Shown one piece after another: positions 1 through 8,200 of a stretch of 21,211 bases of DNA; the first letter of the stretch is position 1; every line of letters starts with the position of its first letter. The translations under genes and the position numbers were made by a program. The notes under the pieces were generated by a model. The model made no database searches and was not told where the DNA came from. It saw only the letters and a program-made list of their open reading frames with translations. The stretch is from a virus, in IMG/VR virus record IMGVR_UViG_3300030098_001908, positions 6,693 to 27,903 of that record. One strand, written 5' to 3'.

Positions 1-499
1 ACCAATATTGATTTACAATTTTTGCCATATGAAAATAAGAAGAAGCAATCTGACGTTTTTTAAGAATAGCTACGTGTTTATAATTTATTTCAGCCATAAT
101 TTCATAAAGAGCCATATGATATTGAGCATCTCTTATTTTAGCAAAACCATACTTCTTTTCTTCTTTATCAAAGATAGGTAAGAAGTTTAACCACATGTAG
201 TAGTCTCTAGTTATATACCAAGTATCTTTTTTGCCATGATATATTACACCTTCTCTACATTTATTTTTTTGATCATTCCAATACTGAATAAAATCTTTTG
301 ATCTAAAAGGTTTATCACAATAGACTCCATCAGTATTAAATTTAACTGCTTGATCATTAAATAATAATGCAGTTTCATCAAATGCGTATTCACCAGGTTC
401 TTTAAAAATAGAATCAATAAAAGATCTAAAGTCCTCTATTGATTCAAATTCAGTTTCACACCATTCACCATCCTTATATGTTGGTATTACTTTATACAT
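1..499 (-). CDS. Probable large terminase subunit (TerL), N-terminal part; runs off the window
   Basis: The 166 visible residues start at ATG 499-497 and stay open to base 1. The segment around residues 88-103 (YITRDYYMWLNFLPIFD) and the later KHVAILKKRQIASSYFHMAK are typical of phage terminase ATPases. These usually have an acidic N-terminal region, an aromatic 'Y..YLNF.PI' stretch and then a Walker A-like KxRQIxxS loop. TerL pumps DNA into the prohead using ATP and cuts the concatemer with a C-terminal nuclease domain, which lies outside this window. The start overlaps the groES-like stop by 8 bases, so this is the last visible gene of the minus-strand operon that begins near 4040. The Walker A-like loop has Ala-Ser-Ser where many families have Gly-x-Ser. 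Only the N-terminus is visible, so another P-loop packaging or virion ATPase remains possible. Confidence 0.6.
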   Translation of the reverse strand, partial: MYKVIPTYKDGEWCETEFESIEDFRSFIDSIFKEPGEYAFDETALLFNDQAVKFNTDGVYCDKPFRSKDFIQYWNDQKNKCREGVIYHGKKDTWYITRDYYMWLNFLPIFDKEEKKYGFAKIRDAQYHMALYEIMAEINYKHVAILKKRQIASSYFHMAKIVNQYW

Positions 500-767
500 C
501 TATTACTTTAGCAACAATATCTTGCTGATTAAACAATAAGCATTCATGACCTTCTGATTCAATACTCATTGGAGTACCAAATTCACTGATCCTAACATTG
601 TCTCCTTCTTTCATTGTTTTAACATCTTCACCTACTGACATAACTGTTCCTGTCATAGGTTCTTCTTGTACAGATTCTGGAATAAATATTCCTGAGTCAC
701 CATACGTTTGTTTTTTTTCATGTAACTTGATTAATACCTTGTTACCTAGTGGAATGATTTTTTGCAT
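492..767 (-). CDS. groES: GroES-like co-chaperonin (Cpn10)
   Basis: This 91-residue protein matches the usual GroES length of about 90-97. It opens with MQKIIPLGNKVLIKL (family: RPLxDRVLVK), followed by the mobile loop with SGIFIP, then the P..G.V..VGE core, a GDNVRISE strand and the C-terminal DIVAKV strand. GroES caps a GroEL ring; phage versions help fold capsid or other virion proteins with the host GroEL. An in-frame ATG 75 bases upstream would add 25 residues and overlap the preceding gene by 56 bases. I chose ATG 767-765 because the protein then starts at the family's normal N-terminus, 19 bases after the upstream stop and behind an A-rich stretch (CTAAAAAA). It lies directly before the terminase-like gene, in line with a morphogenesis role. 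Confidence 0.88.
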   Translation of the reverse strand: MQKIIPLGNKVLIKLHEKKQTYGDSGIFIPESVQEEPMTGTVMSVGEDVKTMKEGDNVRISEFGTPMSIESEGHECLLFNQQDIVAKVIDV

Positions 768-786
768 TTTTTTAGTTTTTAAATTA

Positions 787-1305
787 TTACATTTGATCAT
801 AAGCCAGTCCTTGTCCTCCACGAACTTGACTTTTTTGTTCATCTTTCATATCATTATAAGCACCTTTAAATGATTGTCTAATCTGATCAAACTTTGCTGC
901 GGTGTTTACTAATGATGTTAAATTACCATCTCTACCATGTTCAATAGATGTGGTTTCCATATATCTTGCAAGTCTATCTAACATAGACTTAATACCTTTA
1001 TAAGCTCTAAATGTAGGAGTTTGATATAAATCCTCACATCTAGTAACGGCATTTCTGATTGTTTCATCTTCTGGAGATTCTTCTAATCCAATTTCTTCTA
1101 TTATAACTTCTTCTTTTTCATGTTCAGGCATATTAAAAAAAGGATTCATATCTGGATCAGGACAAGTCATATAAAATACATACAAATAAACTCCCATATA
1201 TGTTTCTGGGTATTTATCCATTATATTTTTTAAACTTTTAATTGAGTAACAATGTTCTGATGGTATTATTTTACCATTTTGTACATCAAATAGTTTTACT
1301 AGCAT
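787..1305 (-). CDS. Conserved-looking phage protein of unknown function, 172 aa
   Basis: I do not recognise this protein. It begins MLVKLFDVQNGKI. A hydrophobic aromatic stretch (MGVYLYVFYMTCPDPDMNPFF) lies near residues 37-57, then an acidic segment (EKEEVIIEEIGLEESPEDE), then a helix-rich C-terminal half with LDRLARYME and many charged residues. No signal peptide or clear membrane span is seen. It overlaps the upstream nuclease gene by 7 bases and is followed after 19 bases by groES, so it is translated in the same operon. Its place between a nuclease and GroES/TerL suggests packaging or head assembly, but that is inferred from context only. Confidence 0.75.
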   Translation of the reverse strand: MLVKLFDVQNGKIIPSEHCYSIKSLKNIMDKYPETYMGVYLYVFYMTCPDPDMNPFFNMPEHEKEEVIIEEIGLEESPEDETIRNAVTRCEDLYQTPTFRAYKGIKSMLDRLARYMETTSIEHGRDGNLTSLVNTAAKFDQIRQSFKGAYNDMKDEQKSQVRGGQGLAYDQM

Positions 1306-2132
1306 AATGGATTATCTTTTATCCACATTATTAGACTTCTAACTTCATCTTTAAGATATGGAAGGTTATACATTTTTATTTCTTTTATGATTGGATCTCC
1401 ATTAGAATCATATTTGTTTATAGGGTATCCATATTCATCATCTTTTTCTTTTTCAAAAGTTACATGTTGTATAGTAAGCTTTCCTGGTTTTAATTTTGGA
1501 TTATGTTTAAGTATAATATACATGTATATACTTAATTGTAAATTATAATGATTTAAATTACAATCATCTAGATTATTAACAGGCTTAAACATTTTAGATG
1601 TTATACCTTCCCAGTTTGTAAAACCTTTTTCTTTAATCTCTTTATTAGTTTTATAATCTGTAATGTTTACTTTTCCGTTAACTACTTCTACAAGATCTGC
1701 TTGACCACAAATACAAGCTGATTTTAAAAATGCAAAATGTTCTGGGTAAACACCAGGTTCTAATTTTTGCACAGGAGCCATTTTAATGCCGCTAGAATCA
1801 ACTAATGGTTTTATTATAGGTATTTCTACCCCTTCACGTTCTATTGTCTTAAAATCAAGCATATCAGATTCTCTCTGATTGTGATACCAGTTGCCTAATT
1901 TAATTGCTCTATCTGTTTCTTTATCCCAAATTGCAATAACTTCTTTAGGTTTAAGCCCGTACCATTTTGAACGTTTATTTTTACAAGATTTTTTTGCAAC
2001 GGCATCTTTATCAAATTTAGGTTTAAACTTTGAAATAAAGGATGTAACACTTGTCCAGTTTATATTATCCTTTTCTAAGTTTTCATCTAAACTTTGATAT
2101 ACATGACCATCTTCTTTAAATATTACCGGCAT
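1299..2132 (-). CDS. PD-(D/E)XK nuclease of the RecB/Cas4-like type
   Basis: The 277-residue protein carries the metal-binding motifs of the RecB-type PD-(D/E)XK superfamily in the right order: an early histidine region (WYHNQRES, His84), Glu131 in YPEHFAF, GQADLVE with Asp146, ITDYKTNK with Asp159-x-Lys161, and the Q-x3-Y motif (LQLSIYMYI, Gln199 and Tyr203). Family members are Mg2+-dependent nucleases used in recombination, repair or genome processing. The sequence shows no helicase domain, so this is a stand-alone nuclease. It overlaps the cysteine-rich gene upstream by 17 bases and the next gene by 7. Being in the packaging-side operon it could process replicated DNA before packaging. I see a cysteine pair (CIC, residues 140-142) but not the full four-cysteine Fe-S pattern of Cas4. 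Confidence 0.82.
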   Translation of the reverse strand: MPVIFKEDGHVYQSLDENLEKDNINWTSVTSFISKFKPKFDKDAVAKKSCKNKRSKWYGLKPKEVIAIWDKETDRAIKLGNWYHNQRESDMLDFKTIEREGVEIPIIKPLVDSSGIKMAPVQKLEPGVYPEHFAFLKSACICGQADLVEVVNGKVNITDYKTNKEIKEKGFTNWEGITSKMFKPVNNLDDCNLNHYNLQLSIYMYIILKHNPKLKPGKLTIQHVTFEKEKDDEYGYPINKYDSNGDPIIKEIKMYNLPYLKDEVRSLIMWIKDNPLC

Positions 2133-2460
2133 CTTTTTTATTTTTACGTTTAGACTGGTTTTCAGTCAATTGATTTTCTTCAGCTTCAGACATTAATGAA
2201 CCCCAATGTCCTAAAGGACAAGAACTTGATAAAGATCTAACTTTAAATGCTAAACTGCAACCACAACTTGCGCAACAAGGTTGTGTTCCAGGCATTGCAC
2301 AATTGAGTCCTTTTACATCAAACATTGCACATTGTGTGCATTTGCCATATCTGTCATTTGCAATTTCTTCAACATACTCATCTTTCCATATGCTATTTTT
2401 AACACCTTCATATACTTTGTCTAGATGTTTTACTGCATTTAAAAGTTTATTTATTTTCAT
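2116..2460 (-). CDS. Small cysteine-rich, probably zinc-binding protein, 114 aa
   Basis: The middle of this protein has a dense cysteine cluster: CTQC at residues 37-40, then a single Cys, then CCASCGC, then a Cys in SSSCPLGHWG. The spacing suggests one or two zinc sites, though I cannot assign a named finger family. The N-terminus is lysine-rich and helical (INKLLNAVKHLDKVYEGV), and the C-terminus is very polar and basic (QSKRKNKKDAGN). The gene overlaps both neighbours (14 and 17 bases), which ties its translation to the HU-like and nuclease genes. A DNA- or RNA-binding accessory role is possible but not shown. Confidence 0.75.
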   Translation of the reverse strand: MKINKLLNAVKHLDKVYEGVKNSIWKDEYVEEIANDRYGKCTQCAMFDVKGLNCAMPGTQPCCASCGCSLAFKVRSLSSSCPLGHWGSLMSEAEENQLTENQSKRKNKKDAGNI

Positions 2461-2821
2461 CTTTCCATTTTTTCTTGTTAGTTAATTCTTGTTCAATACG
2501 TACAAGAGCTTTTTCCATTTTAATTAACTTCTCTTTTACAGGTAAATGTTTACCATATCCTGTGTACGTTGTTTTTTCCATGTTTCCCAACATGTCTTTA
2601 TGCCTTTTAATAGATCTTTCAATTCTATTTTTTCTTATAATGAAAGTACCGAGATTTGGTAAAAGAATTCTTGTGTGATCTAGTTCTTCTAGATGTTTTC
2701 TTATCTCACTATAGAAAAATCTTACAAACTCTTCTACCAAATTCTCATGCACTTCACATTCTTTTGCTATTTCAGAATAGAATATTTTATATGTTTTTGG
2801 TTTTATATTATTCTTCAACAC
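2447..2821 (-). CDS. HU/IHF-like DNA-binding protein (tentative), 124 aa
   Basis: The N-terminal helical part (FYSEIAKECEVHENLVEEFV) followed by LLPNLGTFIIRKNR at residues 53-66 follows the HU/IHF plan: a two-helix dimer platform with an 'EIA.....' start, then a beta strand carrying 'GxGxF' (here NLGTF) leading to basic arm residues. The region after it is strongly basic (RIERSIKRHK), as expected for the DNA-clasping arm, and the C-terminus is a charged helix ending in lysines. HU-like proteins bend and package DNA, and phage copies can act in replication, packaging or transcription. The protein is longer than canonical HU (about 90 aa). The assignment rests on pattern only. It overlaps the preceding gene by 14 bases. 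Confidence 0.55.
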   Translation of the reverse strand: MLKNNIKPKTYKIFYSEIAKECEVHENLVEEFVRFFYSEIRKHLEELDHTRILLPNLGTFIIRKNRIERSIKRHKDMLGNMEKTTYTGYGKHLPVKEKLIKMEKALVRIEQELTNKKKWKDENK

Positions 2822-3161
2822 TAAGAATTTTATAGTCTAATAAAATACTCCCATCCACTTGTAGCTGTATATCAGGAGATAAAAGAATTTTTTTATCAAC
2901 CTTTTCAATCAATCCTTTAGATTTTGCTTTTTGAATTGCATTTCTACATGATTGAGGGCTTTTAAAAATTTGTTTTTCAGATATTGCTTTACAAAATTTA
3001 TTTAATTCTGTATCTTTAAGTTTAGCTAATTCACTTAAACAATCTAAATCTGCTTTACTTATTTGAATATCATTTAAAAAACAATATGTAACTATTTGAT
3101 ACTTTATTATAGCATCTTTAGTTACTTTAACTCTTTTATCAACCTTATTTACGATAGCCAT
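2808..3161 (-). CDS. Possible winged-helix DNA-binding protein, 117 aa
   Basis: Residues 68-85 (SPQSCRNAIQKAKSKGLI) look like the recognition helix and following turn of a winged-helix fold, in which 'S.QS.RN.I.KL..KGLI' precedes the wing. After it comes VDKKILLSPDIQLQVDGSILLDYKIL, two beta-rich strands fitting a wing. The N-terminal part is helical and holds LSELAKLKDTELNKF. This would be a transcription regulator or another DNA-binding virion or replication factor. Overlaps of 13 and 14 bases link it to both neighbours. No effector domain is visible. The call is a fold-level guess. Confidence 0.6.
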   Translation of the reverse strand: MAIVNKVDKRVKVTKDAIIKYQIVTYCFLNDIQISKADLDCLSELAKLKDTELNKFCKAISEKQIFKSPQSCRNAIQKAKSKGLIEKVDKKILLSPDIQLQVDGSILLDYKILSVEE

Positions 3162-3772
3162 GTTTTAACAATATCATTGCTGTTAACTAAAGTATATGTA
3201 AAATTATTACTCCAAGTGTCTCTAGCTTTTCTCATAATCTTCATGAACTTTGTCCAATCATCATTACTAGCAATAACTTGACAACCTGCAGACCATTTAT
3301 CTACTTGTGTTGACTTTTTACCAGCATATTTAGTAGCTCTATGAATATTAATACCAAATAATCCTGTATCTAAGTTTTCTGAATTAAAGTTATAGATGTC
3401 ATCTCTATTGTTATCTCTATAAACTGTTACAGGATTTTGTTGTCCTAATGCTTCATATCTACCTTGGTGTTTTCTAATTTTATGTGATTTAGGATATTGT
3501 CCTTCTTTCAATACTGCAGTACCTTTTGATTTAATAATTGGAGCATCCATATAATGTGATCCAGGATCTGTAGTACAATCAAATTCATGATATACCCATT
3601 CTCCATCAACTTTATATGATACAGTCATTGTATCATCAAATCTATTAGTTACTTTACCAGCAGTTTCAGAATTTCTAATTCCTACAATATTTACATTGTA
3701 GTCTCCGTTTTCAAACCACTTATAGCCTTTGCTTTCTAACGTTCTTTTAATTTGTTCTCTACTATACTTCAT
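3149..3772 (-). CDS. L,D-transpeptidase (YkuD)-like cysteine enzyme, likely peptidoglycan-acting
   Basis: The C-terminal part has the active-site signature of the YkuD fold: INIHRA with His144, then 16 residues, then WSAGCQVI with Ser161, Gly163 and the nucleophile candidate Cys164 (family: H-x14-17-[S/T]-x-G-C). Upstream strands include VTVYRDNNRDDIYNF and TGLFGINIHRA, as in YkuD domains. In bacteria these enzymes form or exchange cross-links through diaminopimelate residues. In a phage the same fold could cut or remodel peptidoglycan during entry or lysis. The first 80 residues look like a beta-rich accessory region (VSYKVDGEWVYHEFDC). I see no signal peptide, so export would need a holin or delivery in the virion. 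It overlaps the coiled-coil gene by 11 bases. Confidence 0.72.
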   Translation of the reverse strand: MKYSREQIKRTLESKGYKWFENGDYNVNIVGIRNSETAGKVTNRFDDTMTVSYKVDGEWVYHEFDCTTDPGSHYMDAPIIKSKGTAVLKEGQYPKSHKIRKHQGRYEALGQQNPVTVYRDNNRDDIYNFNSENLDTGLFGINIHRATKYAGKKSTQVDKWSAGCQVIASNDDWTKFMKIMRKARDTWSNNFTYTLVNSNDIVKTWLS

Positions 3773-4040
3773 CTTGTACTCTTTTTAAAGTCCTTCTGGC
3801 TGGAACTTCATCAGGAGTTGAGTTAGTATCTTCACTAGATGGAGGTGGTGCAGCAGCTTGTGCTAAAAACATTTGAGCTTGAACTCTTTCAGCTCTAGCC
3901 TTTTCAATGTCTCTTAACATACCTTCATACTCTAATTGAACTTTTAGATGCTCAATATTTTCTTTGTAAAACGCTGTAATTTCTTCACGTTTTGCTACCA
4001 TTTCTTCTTCTGATAGCTCTTGTTGCATTTTTTCTGCCAT
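3762..4040 (-). CDS. Coiled-coil protein with Ala/Pro-rich tail, 92 aa
   Basis: From ATG 4040-4038 the protein starts MAEKMQQELSEEEMVAKRE. It continues as one long charged helix to about residue 60 (IEHLKVQLEYEGMLRDIEKAR), with a heptad-like hydrophobic pattern suggesting a coiled coil. A flexible AQAAAPPPSSEDTNSTPDE tail follows. No catalytic motif is seen. A longer reading from 4091 would add 17 hydrophobic residues and would begin upstream of, and run through, the candidate -7 promoter element at 4069-4076. I therefore prefer the internal start, which follows an A/T-rich leader. It is the first gene of the minus-strand operon that ends in TerL. A small scaffold-like or virion helper role is possible but not supported by more than its position. 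Confidence 0.72.
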   Translation of the reverse strand: MAEKMQQELSEEEMVAKREEITAFYKENIEHLKVQLEYEGMLRDIEKARAERVQAQMFLAQAAAPPPSSEDTNSTPDEVPARRTLKRVQDEV

Positions 4041-4068
4041 TTTAAATTGATTTATGATTAATATATTA

Positions 4069-4076
4069 CAAATATA
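4069..4076 (-). promoter_or_regulatory. Candidate Bacteroidota -7 element (TATATTTG)
   Basis: On the minus strand the sequence reads TATATTTG, an exact match to the TAnnTTTG -7 element of Bacteroidota sigma factors, 28 bases upstream of ATG 4040. A TTG lies only 12 bases upstream of it rather than the usual 17-23, so the -33 part is weak. It would drive the operon running down to TerL. Confidence 0.5.
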
Positions 4077-4149
4077 CAAAAAAATAAACAAAAAAGGTTT
4101 ACTTTCTTATATTTTTTTTAAAATTAAATGAAATAAGTTTAATTGTTAT

Positions 4150-4815
4150 CTAGTGATACCCGTTTAATAGATCAAGTAGTTCTTCTATTGCATCATGCCT
4201 ATGTGAATCTTCTAATACAGTTTTATAAACGTGTTCAGAATTTACTAGTTTTGACATATCATGATATGCTGAATAGTTTTTATCTTTTAAATCTATTTGA
4301 TATGAGTCACCACAAAAGATCATTTTAGAATCTTTACCTAGTCTTCCAATAGCCATTGCTAATTGACTTCTAGTTAAGTTTTGGAACTCATCTACTATTA
4401 CAATAGAATTATCAAATGTACGGCCTCTAAAATGAGCTAGAGAGCATAATTCTATCTTCTCTTCTTTCTCCATTTTCTCAAGTATTAAAGGTTTGTTATA
4501 TACCTTACGCATATTTGATCTAATAGGTACTAGCCAAGGTTCCATTTTTTCACGTTCAGATCCAGGCAAAAAACCGTTGTCTTCTGTTGATACTGTGGGT
4601 CTAGTTATTATGATTTTATTGTATTGTCTTTTAAAAAACTGATCTAAAGCAACTTGAACAGCAAGAAGTGTTTTTCCACTACCTGCTCTTCCTACAATAA
4701 AGTTATAAGGTTTTTTTAATATTTCAGTTTTTGCTTTTTTTTGTTCTTCAGATAGACTTATTGAAAATCTTATTGCCCCACGTGGTGGAGTTTTACTTTT
4801 GTTTGCTGTTGGCAT
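4150..4815 (-). CDS. phoH: PhoH-like P-loop ATPase
   Basis: The 221-residue protein has Walker A GRAGSGKT at residues 42-49 and a Walker B-like strand NSIVIVDEFQNLT, followed by MAIGRLGKDSKMIFCGDSYQID. These are the hallmark segments of PhoH (family: GPAGTGKT, 'DEAQN.T..Q', 'GD..QiDL'). ITRPTVSTEDNGFLPGS matches the family's 'RP.V..ge.lGfLPG' stretch. PhoH proteins are RNA/DNA helicase-like ATPases common in marine and gut phages; their phage role is not settled. It follows the 101-residue gene after 17 bases and shares its promoter. The length and motif set are complete. Confidence 0.9.
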   Translation of the reverse strand: MPTANKSKTPPRGAIRFSISLSEEQKKAKTEILKKPYNFIVGRAGSGKTLLAVQVALDQFFKRQYNKIIITRPTVSTEDNGFLPGSEREKMEPWLVPIRSNMRKVYNKPLILEKMEKEEKIELCSLAHFRGRTFDNSIVIVDEFQNLTRSQLAMAIGRLGKDSKMIFCGDSYQIDLKDKNYSAYHDMSKLVNSEHVYKTVLEDSHRHDAIEELLDLLNGYH

Positions 4816-4832
4816 AACAAATTATTTAGTTA

Positions 4833-5138
4833 CTATTTGTTTTTTATAAATTTATCTCTAAGTGCTATGCATTTATCAAAATCATCTCTTTCTGCAAAGT
4901 AGTCAATTAAATTTAAAATATCTTCTTTATCAGGATCATCAGATGATGTTATATCATGCATAAATGTAAGAGCTCCTGTTGGTTCCTCCTCTTCTAGGAA
5001 CTTTTGATATGTAGTATTCCCTACAAGAAGGCGGTATGAGTTTAGAAACGCATGATGTATAAATGCTTCTTCATGTTTTATTTGTTCTGTTTCGCTCATG
5101 TTATTGAATTCTTCCCAATTTATGTTATCTATACTCAT
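4833..5138 (-). CDS. Unknown small acidic helical protein, 101 aa
   Basis: I do not recognise this protein. It is rich in Glu and Asp (FLEEEEPTG, SSDDPDKEDILN), with predicted helices throughout and a short lysine tail (DKFIKNK). There is no cysteine cluster, signal peptide or membrane span. It is the first gene behind a good promoter at 5157-5188 and is followed after 17 bases by phoH, so the two are probably co-transcribed. An accessory factor of the PhoH ATPase is one possibility from context alone. Confidence 0.75.
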   Translation of the reverse strand: MSIDNINWEEFNNMSETEQIKHEEAFIHHAFLNSYRLLVGNTTYQKFLEEEEPTGALTFMHDITSSDDPDKEDILNLIDYFAERDDFDKCIALRDKFIKNK

Positions 5139-5156
5139 GTGTTATGTTTTTGGTTG

Positions 5157-5188
5157 CAAAGTTATAAATAAAAATATAAAACTTGCAA
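5157..5188 (-). promoter_or_regulatory. Bacteroidota-type promoter, TTG-N21-TAACTTTG
   Basis: Read on the minus strand, TTG (5188-5186) is followed by 21 bases and then TAACTTTG (5164-5157). This fits the flavobacterial consensus TTG-N17-23-TAnnTTTG in both elements and spacing. The -7 element lies 18 bases before ATG 5138, so the leader would be very short. It would drive the acidic protein and phoH, and it is one of the strongest host clues in the window. Confidence 0.7.
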
Positions 5189-5200
5189 GTGATTAATTAA

Positions 5201-8200
5201 TTATTTTATTCTTGGTACTGTTGTTGTTCTTAAATTTGGATTAAATATTTTTGGATTTGTAAAGTTCATTGGGTTATCAAATGATATATTATTCTCTGGA
5301 TTTATAAAACTAGTTCCAATGTATCCTGGTACTGTTCCAATATGTTTATATTTATCAAATGATGTTCCAAAATCAATTGCTTCTTTTCCAATACGTGTAT
5401 TAGCACCACTAAACATATCACCCGTTAGACTATATGAACGTCCAGTATAAGGGCTAGTTCCTAAATTGATAGGACCTTTTTGATTTAAATAATTACGTAT
5501 CTGTCCAGGATTTGTTTTATCAAATGCTCTAAGCTGATTCATTTGAGGCTTAAACTGATTTAAAGTATTAAAATCCATATAATTACCCCTTAATGTATTA
5601 TAATTACCTCTAAGACCTTTATTAAATTTCATACCTTGAGTTAAGAAGTTTGCATTTCTTCCCATACCCTGCAATCCTTTAAAAGCCATACTTCCAGCTC
5701 TACCAACAGGTAAAACAGAAATAGCATCTAGACCAACCATACCGGCATTTGCCAAATTTGGATTTTCATAAAGTCTTTTACCAGGCATGTAATATTGAGC
5801 TTCTCCCATATTTCTATCTAACCAAGTACTTTCATTTGGATCACCTTCATTAAACATATTATACACACCTCTTGGTATAGAACCAGCACCTTGAACTAAT
5901 AGAGGTCTTGCTATATCTCCAGCCCAATCTAGTGTATTAAATAAAAAACCTGATAATGGTGGAGCACCAACAGGAGCATTAGCCCAGTTACCAAGATCAT
6001 TCCACGGTTTACTTATATTTTTTTCATACCAACTTAATGGTTGATTTGATCTTTCATTTATTGTAGGAACTGTTTGTCCCCACAAATTTGCTTCTGCTGC
6101 ATTAAGTCTATCTCCTTTAGCATTAAGTAATGCCATTCTTCTATCTTTAAGATATTCAGGTATAGCTGCATTACTATAGTTTAGTATGCTTTCTTCATTA
6201 TTATTTGGATTATTAAAAGTAAGAGTTGCACTACCAATACCAGATTCTTTAATTTGATTATTCATACCAGCATGTATGTTTTCAAACATAGCATTACGGT
6301 TGTCTCCAGTTTGTCCAGGTTTATACTCTAAAAATTCATTATATGCTTTCTCATCAAAAATAGGATTACCAAAAGCATCAGTACCAGTTGTAAAATAACT
6401 TTTACCGTAAGTAGTTTTAAAATTTTCTAATTGTTCTGCATTATGAGTTTTTAACCATTCTTGTGCTTTTTTGGGTCCTAAGTTAAATGCTTTTGAAGCT
6501 AAATATCCATCAACAGCAGCTTGATTTACATTAGGTCCTGCTTCAAAAGTATTTGGGTTTCCAATTTCAAAATTATAATTATATGGTGTATCTACATAAG
6601 TATTGTCAACGTCTTGTTTTATGTTATTATCTAATATATATTGATTATAATCAAAATCATCATTGTTATTTTGCAACATAAATGAAGTATTTTCATCAGA
6701 TAATGGATCATATACAATTTCTTTATCTTTTCCTTGGTGTGTACGGAATTGATTATATAATCCAGCCTGTCTAGTAGGACTTAATAAGTCTAAATAAGTG
6801 TCTGGATTATTTTTCTTTATATCTCTTAATATTCTTGATTTTTCTTTATCATCTTTATAATAATCTACCATAAAGTTATAATAATCTTCAGCTGATGCAT
6901 TAGTTAAATCAGGATTATTTATAAAAAAGTCCATGTTCAACTCTTGATCCATTTCATTTGATATATCCATGATTTGATCAGCTGTTCTCCACTGAAAAAT
7001 ATCATCATCACCTTCTTCAACACCATACCTATTATTATTCCATATAAAGTTAGGCATTCCATCAGTACCTGCTGGCATAGCTAAATTACTAAACCTTCCA
7101 GGATTTTTAGTAAGAGCTTCATTTTTATTCATATTAAATGCAAGTTCGGTTGCATCCCTAGACATAGAAAAGGCATCTCCATATGATAAATTTTCAAACT
7201 GAGGATATAATGCTTTATATGCATTTATTACTGATTCATTACCACTAGCTAATGCGTTTTGATATTGAGCCCATGCTTGCAATTCATTATAACGTGATTG
7301 TCCACCAGCAGGCTCATAGTAAGTATCAATTCTGTTTTGATGGATCATACGCCTCATTTGATCCATTAAAGGATCATATGGTTCTGTATTTAAAAGACTA
7401 AAATTACTAAAACCATTTTGAGCTTTTGGTAGATTACCTCCATTATTAAAATAAGCTAAATCTTTTGCTTTCATTTTTTTATTTTTATTTGTTTCACCCC
7501 CTGCTTTCCATCCTCCAAATGAATTTTGACCTACCATTGTATTGTCTGCTGGGATTACAAGTTGTTCTTGCTTAAATTGATTCATTCTTTCTACATTAGC
7601 TGCTTCTTCTGCTATTCTTTTTTGTTCACTAATTATCCAAGGTTGTAAATAAGTGTTTAAATAAGCATCATTTCTAGCTAATTCTGTTCCTCCTTTTTCA
7701 TCTTTTCTAATATAATGTTCTAATGCTTTATCAAAATTATTTGTCATAATTGCATCAGCAAAATTTGGATATTTACTTAATCTACCAAGATTATAAGTAA
7801 AATCAGCTAGCATAAACTTTTCTCTAGCATCTAATTTATCATATTCTCCCTCTCCATAGTTAGCATCAATAAATATTTTAGTTTTTCTTAGAGCATTATC
7901 AATATCTTTTTTTCTACCTTCTTCTGCCTCTTCTAAAGACATTCCATCTTTATATTTTTCATAAACATCTGCTCCTTTCATTCCAAAACCAACTGTAGCT
8001 TCAGTTTCTAATGTACCATCAGAGTTTTTAAAGTAGTATGGATAAAACTTATTATCTTCAAACATCATATAATATGTTTTACCATCAGGTTTTAGCACAG
8101 AAGAAGGAGTATTCTTTATATAATCCCAACTAGCTTCTTGTTCTTGAAGCCAGTTTTCAAACATATCATATTCTTGATCATATGTACTTGTTTCTTTTCC

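Noticed and set aside
492-842. Longer GroES start 25 residues upstream
   Set aside because: It would overlap the preceding gene by 56 bases and add a segment absent from the family.
598-2485. Plus-strand open frames over the minus-strand operon (for example 598-873, 1891-2097, 2303-2485)
   Set aside because: They are low-complexity antisense shadows of well-supported minus-strand genes.
3762-4091. Longer start (ATG 4091) for the coiled-coil gene
   Set aside because: It adds a hydrophobic stretch encoded by promoter-like sequence containing TATATTTG at 4069-4076.
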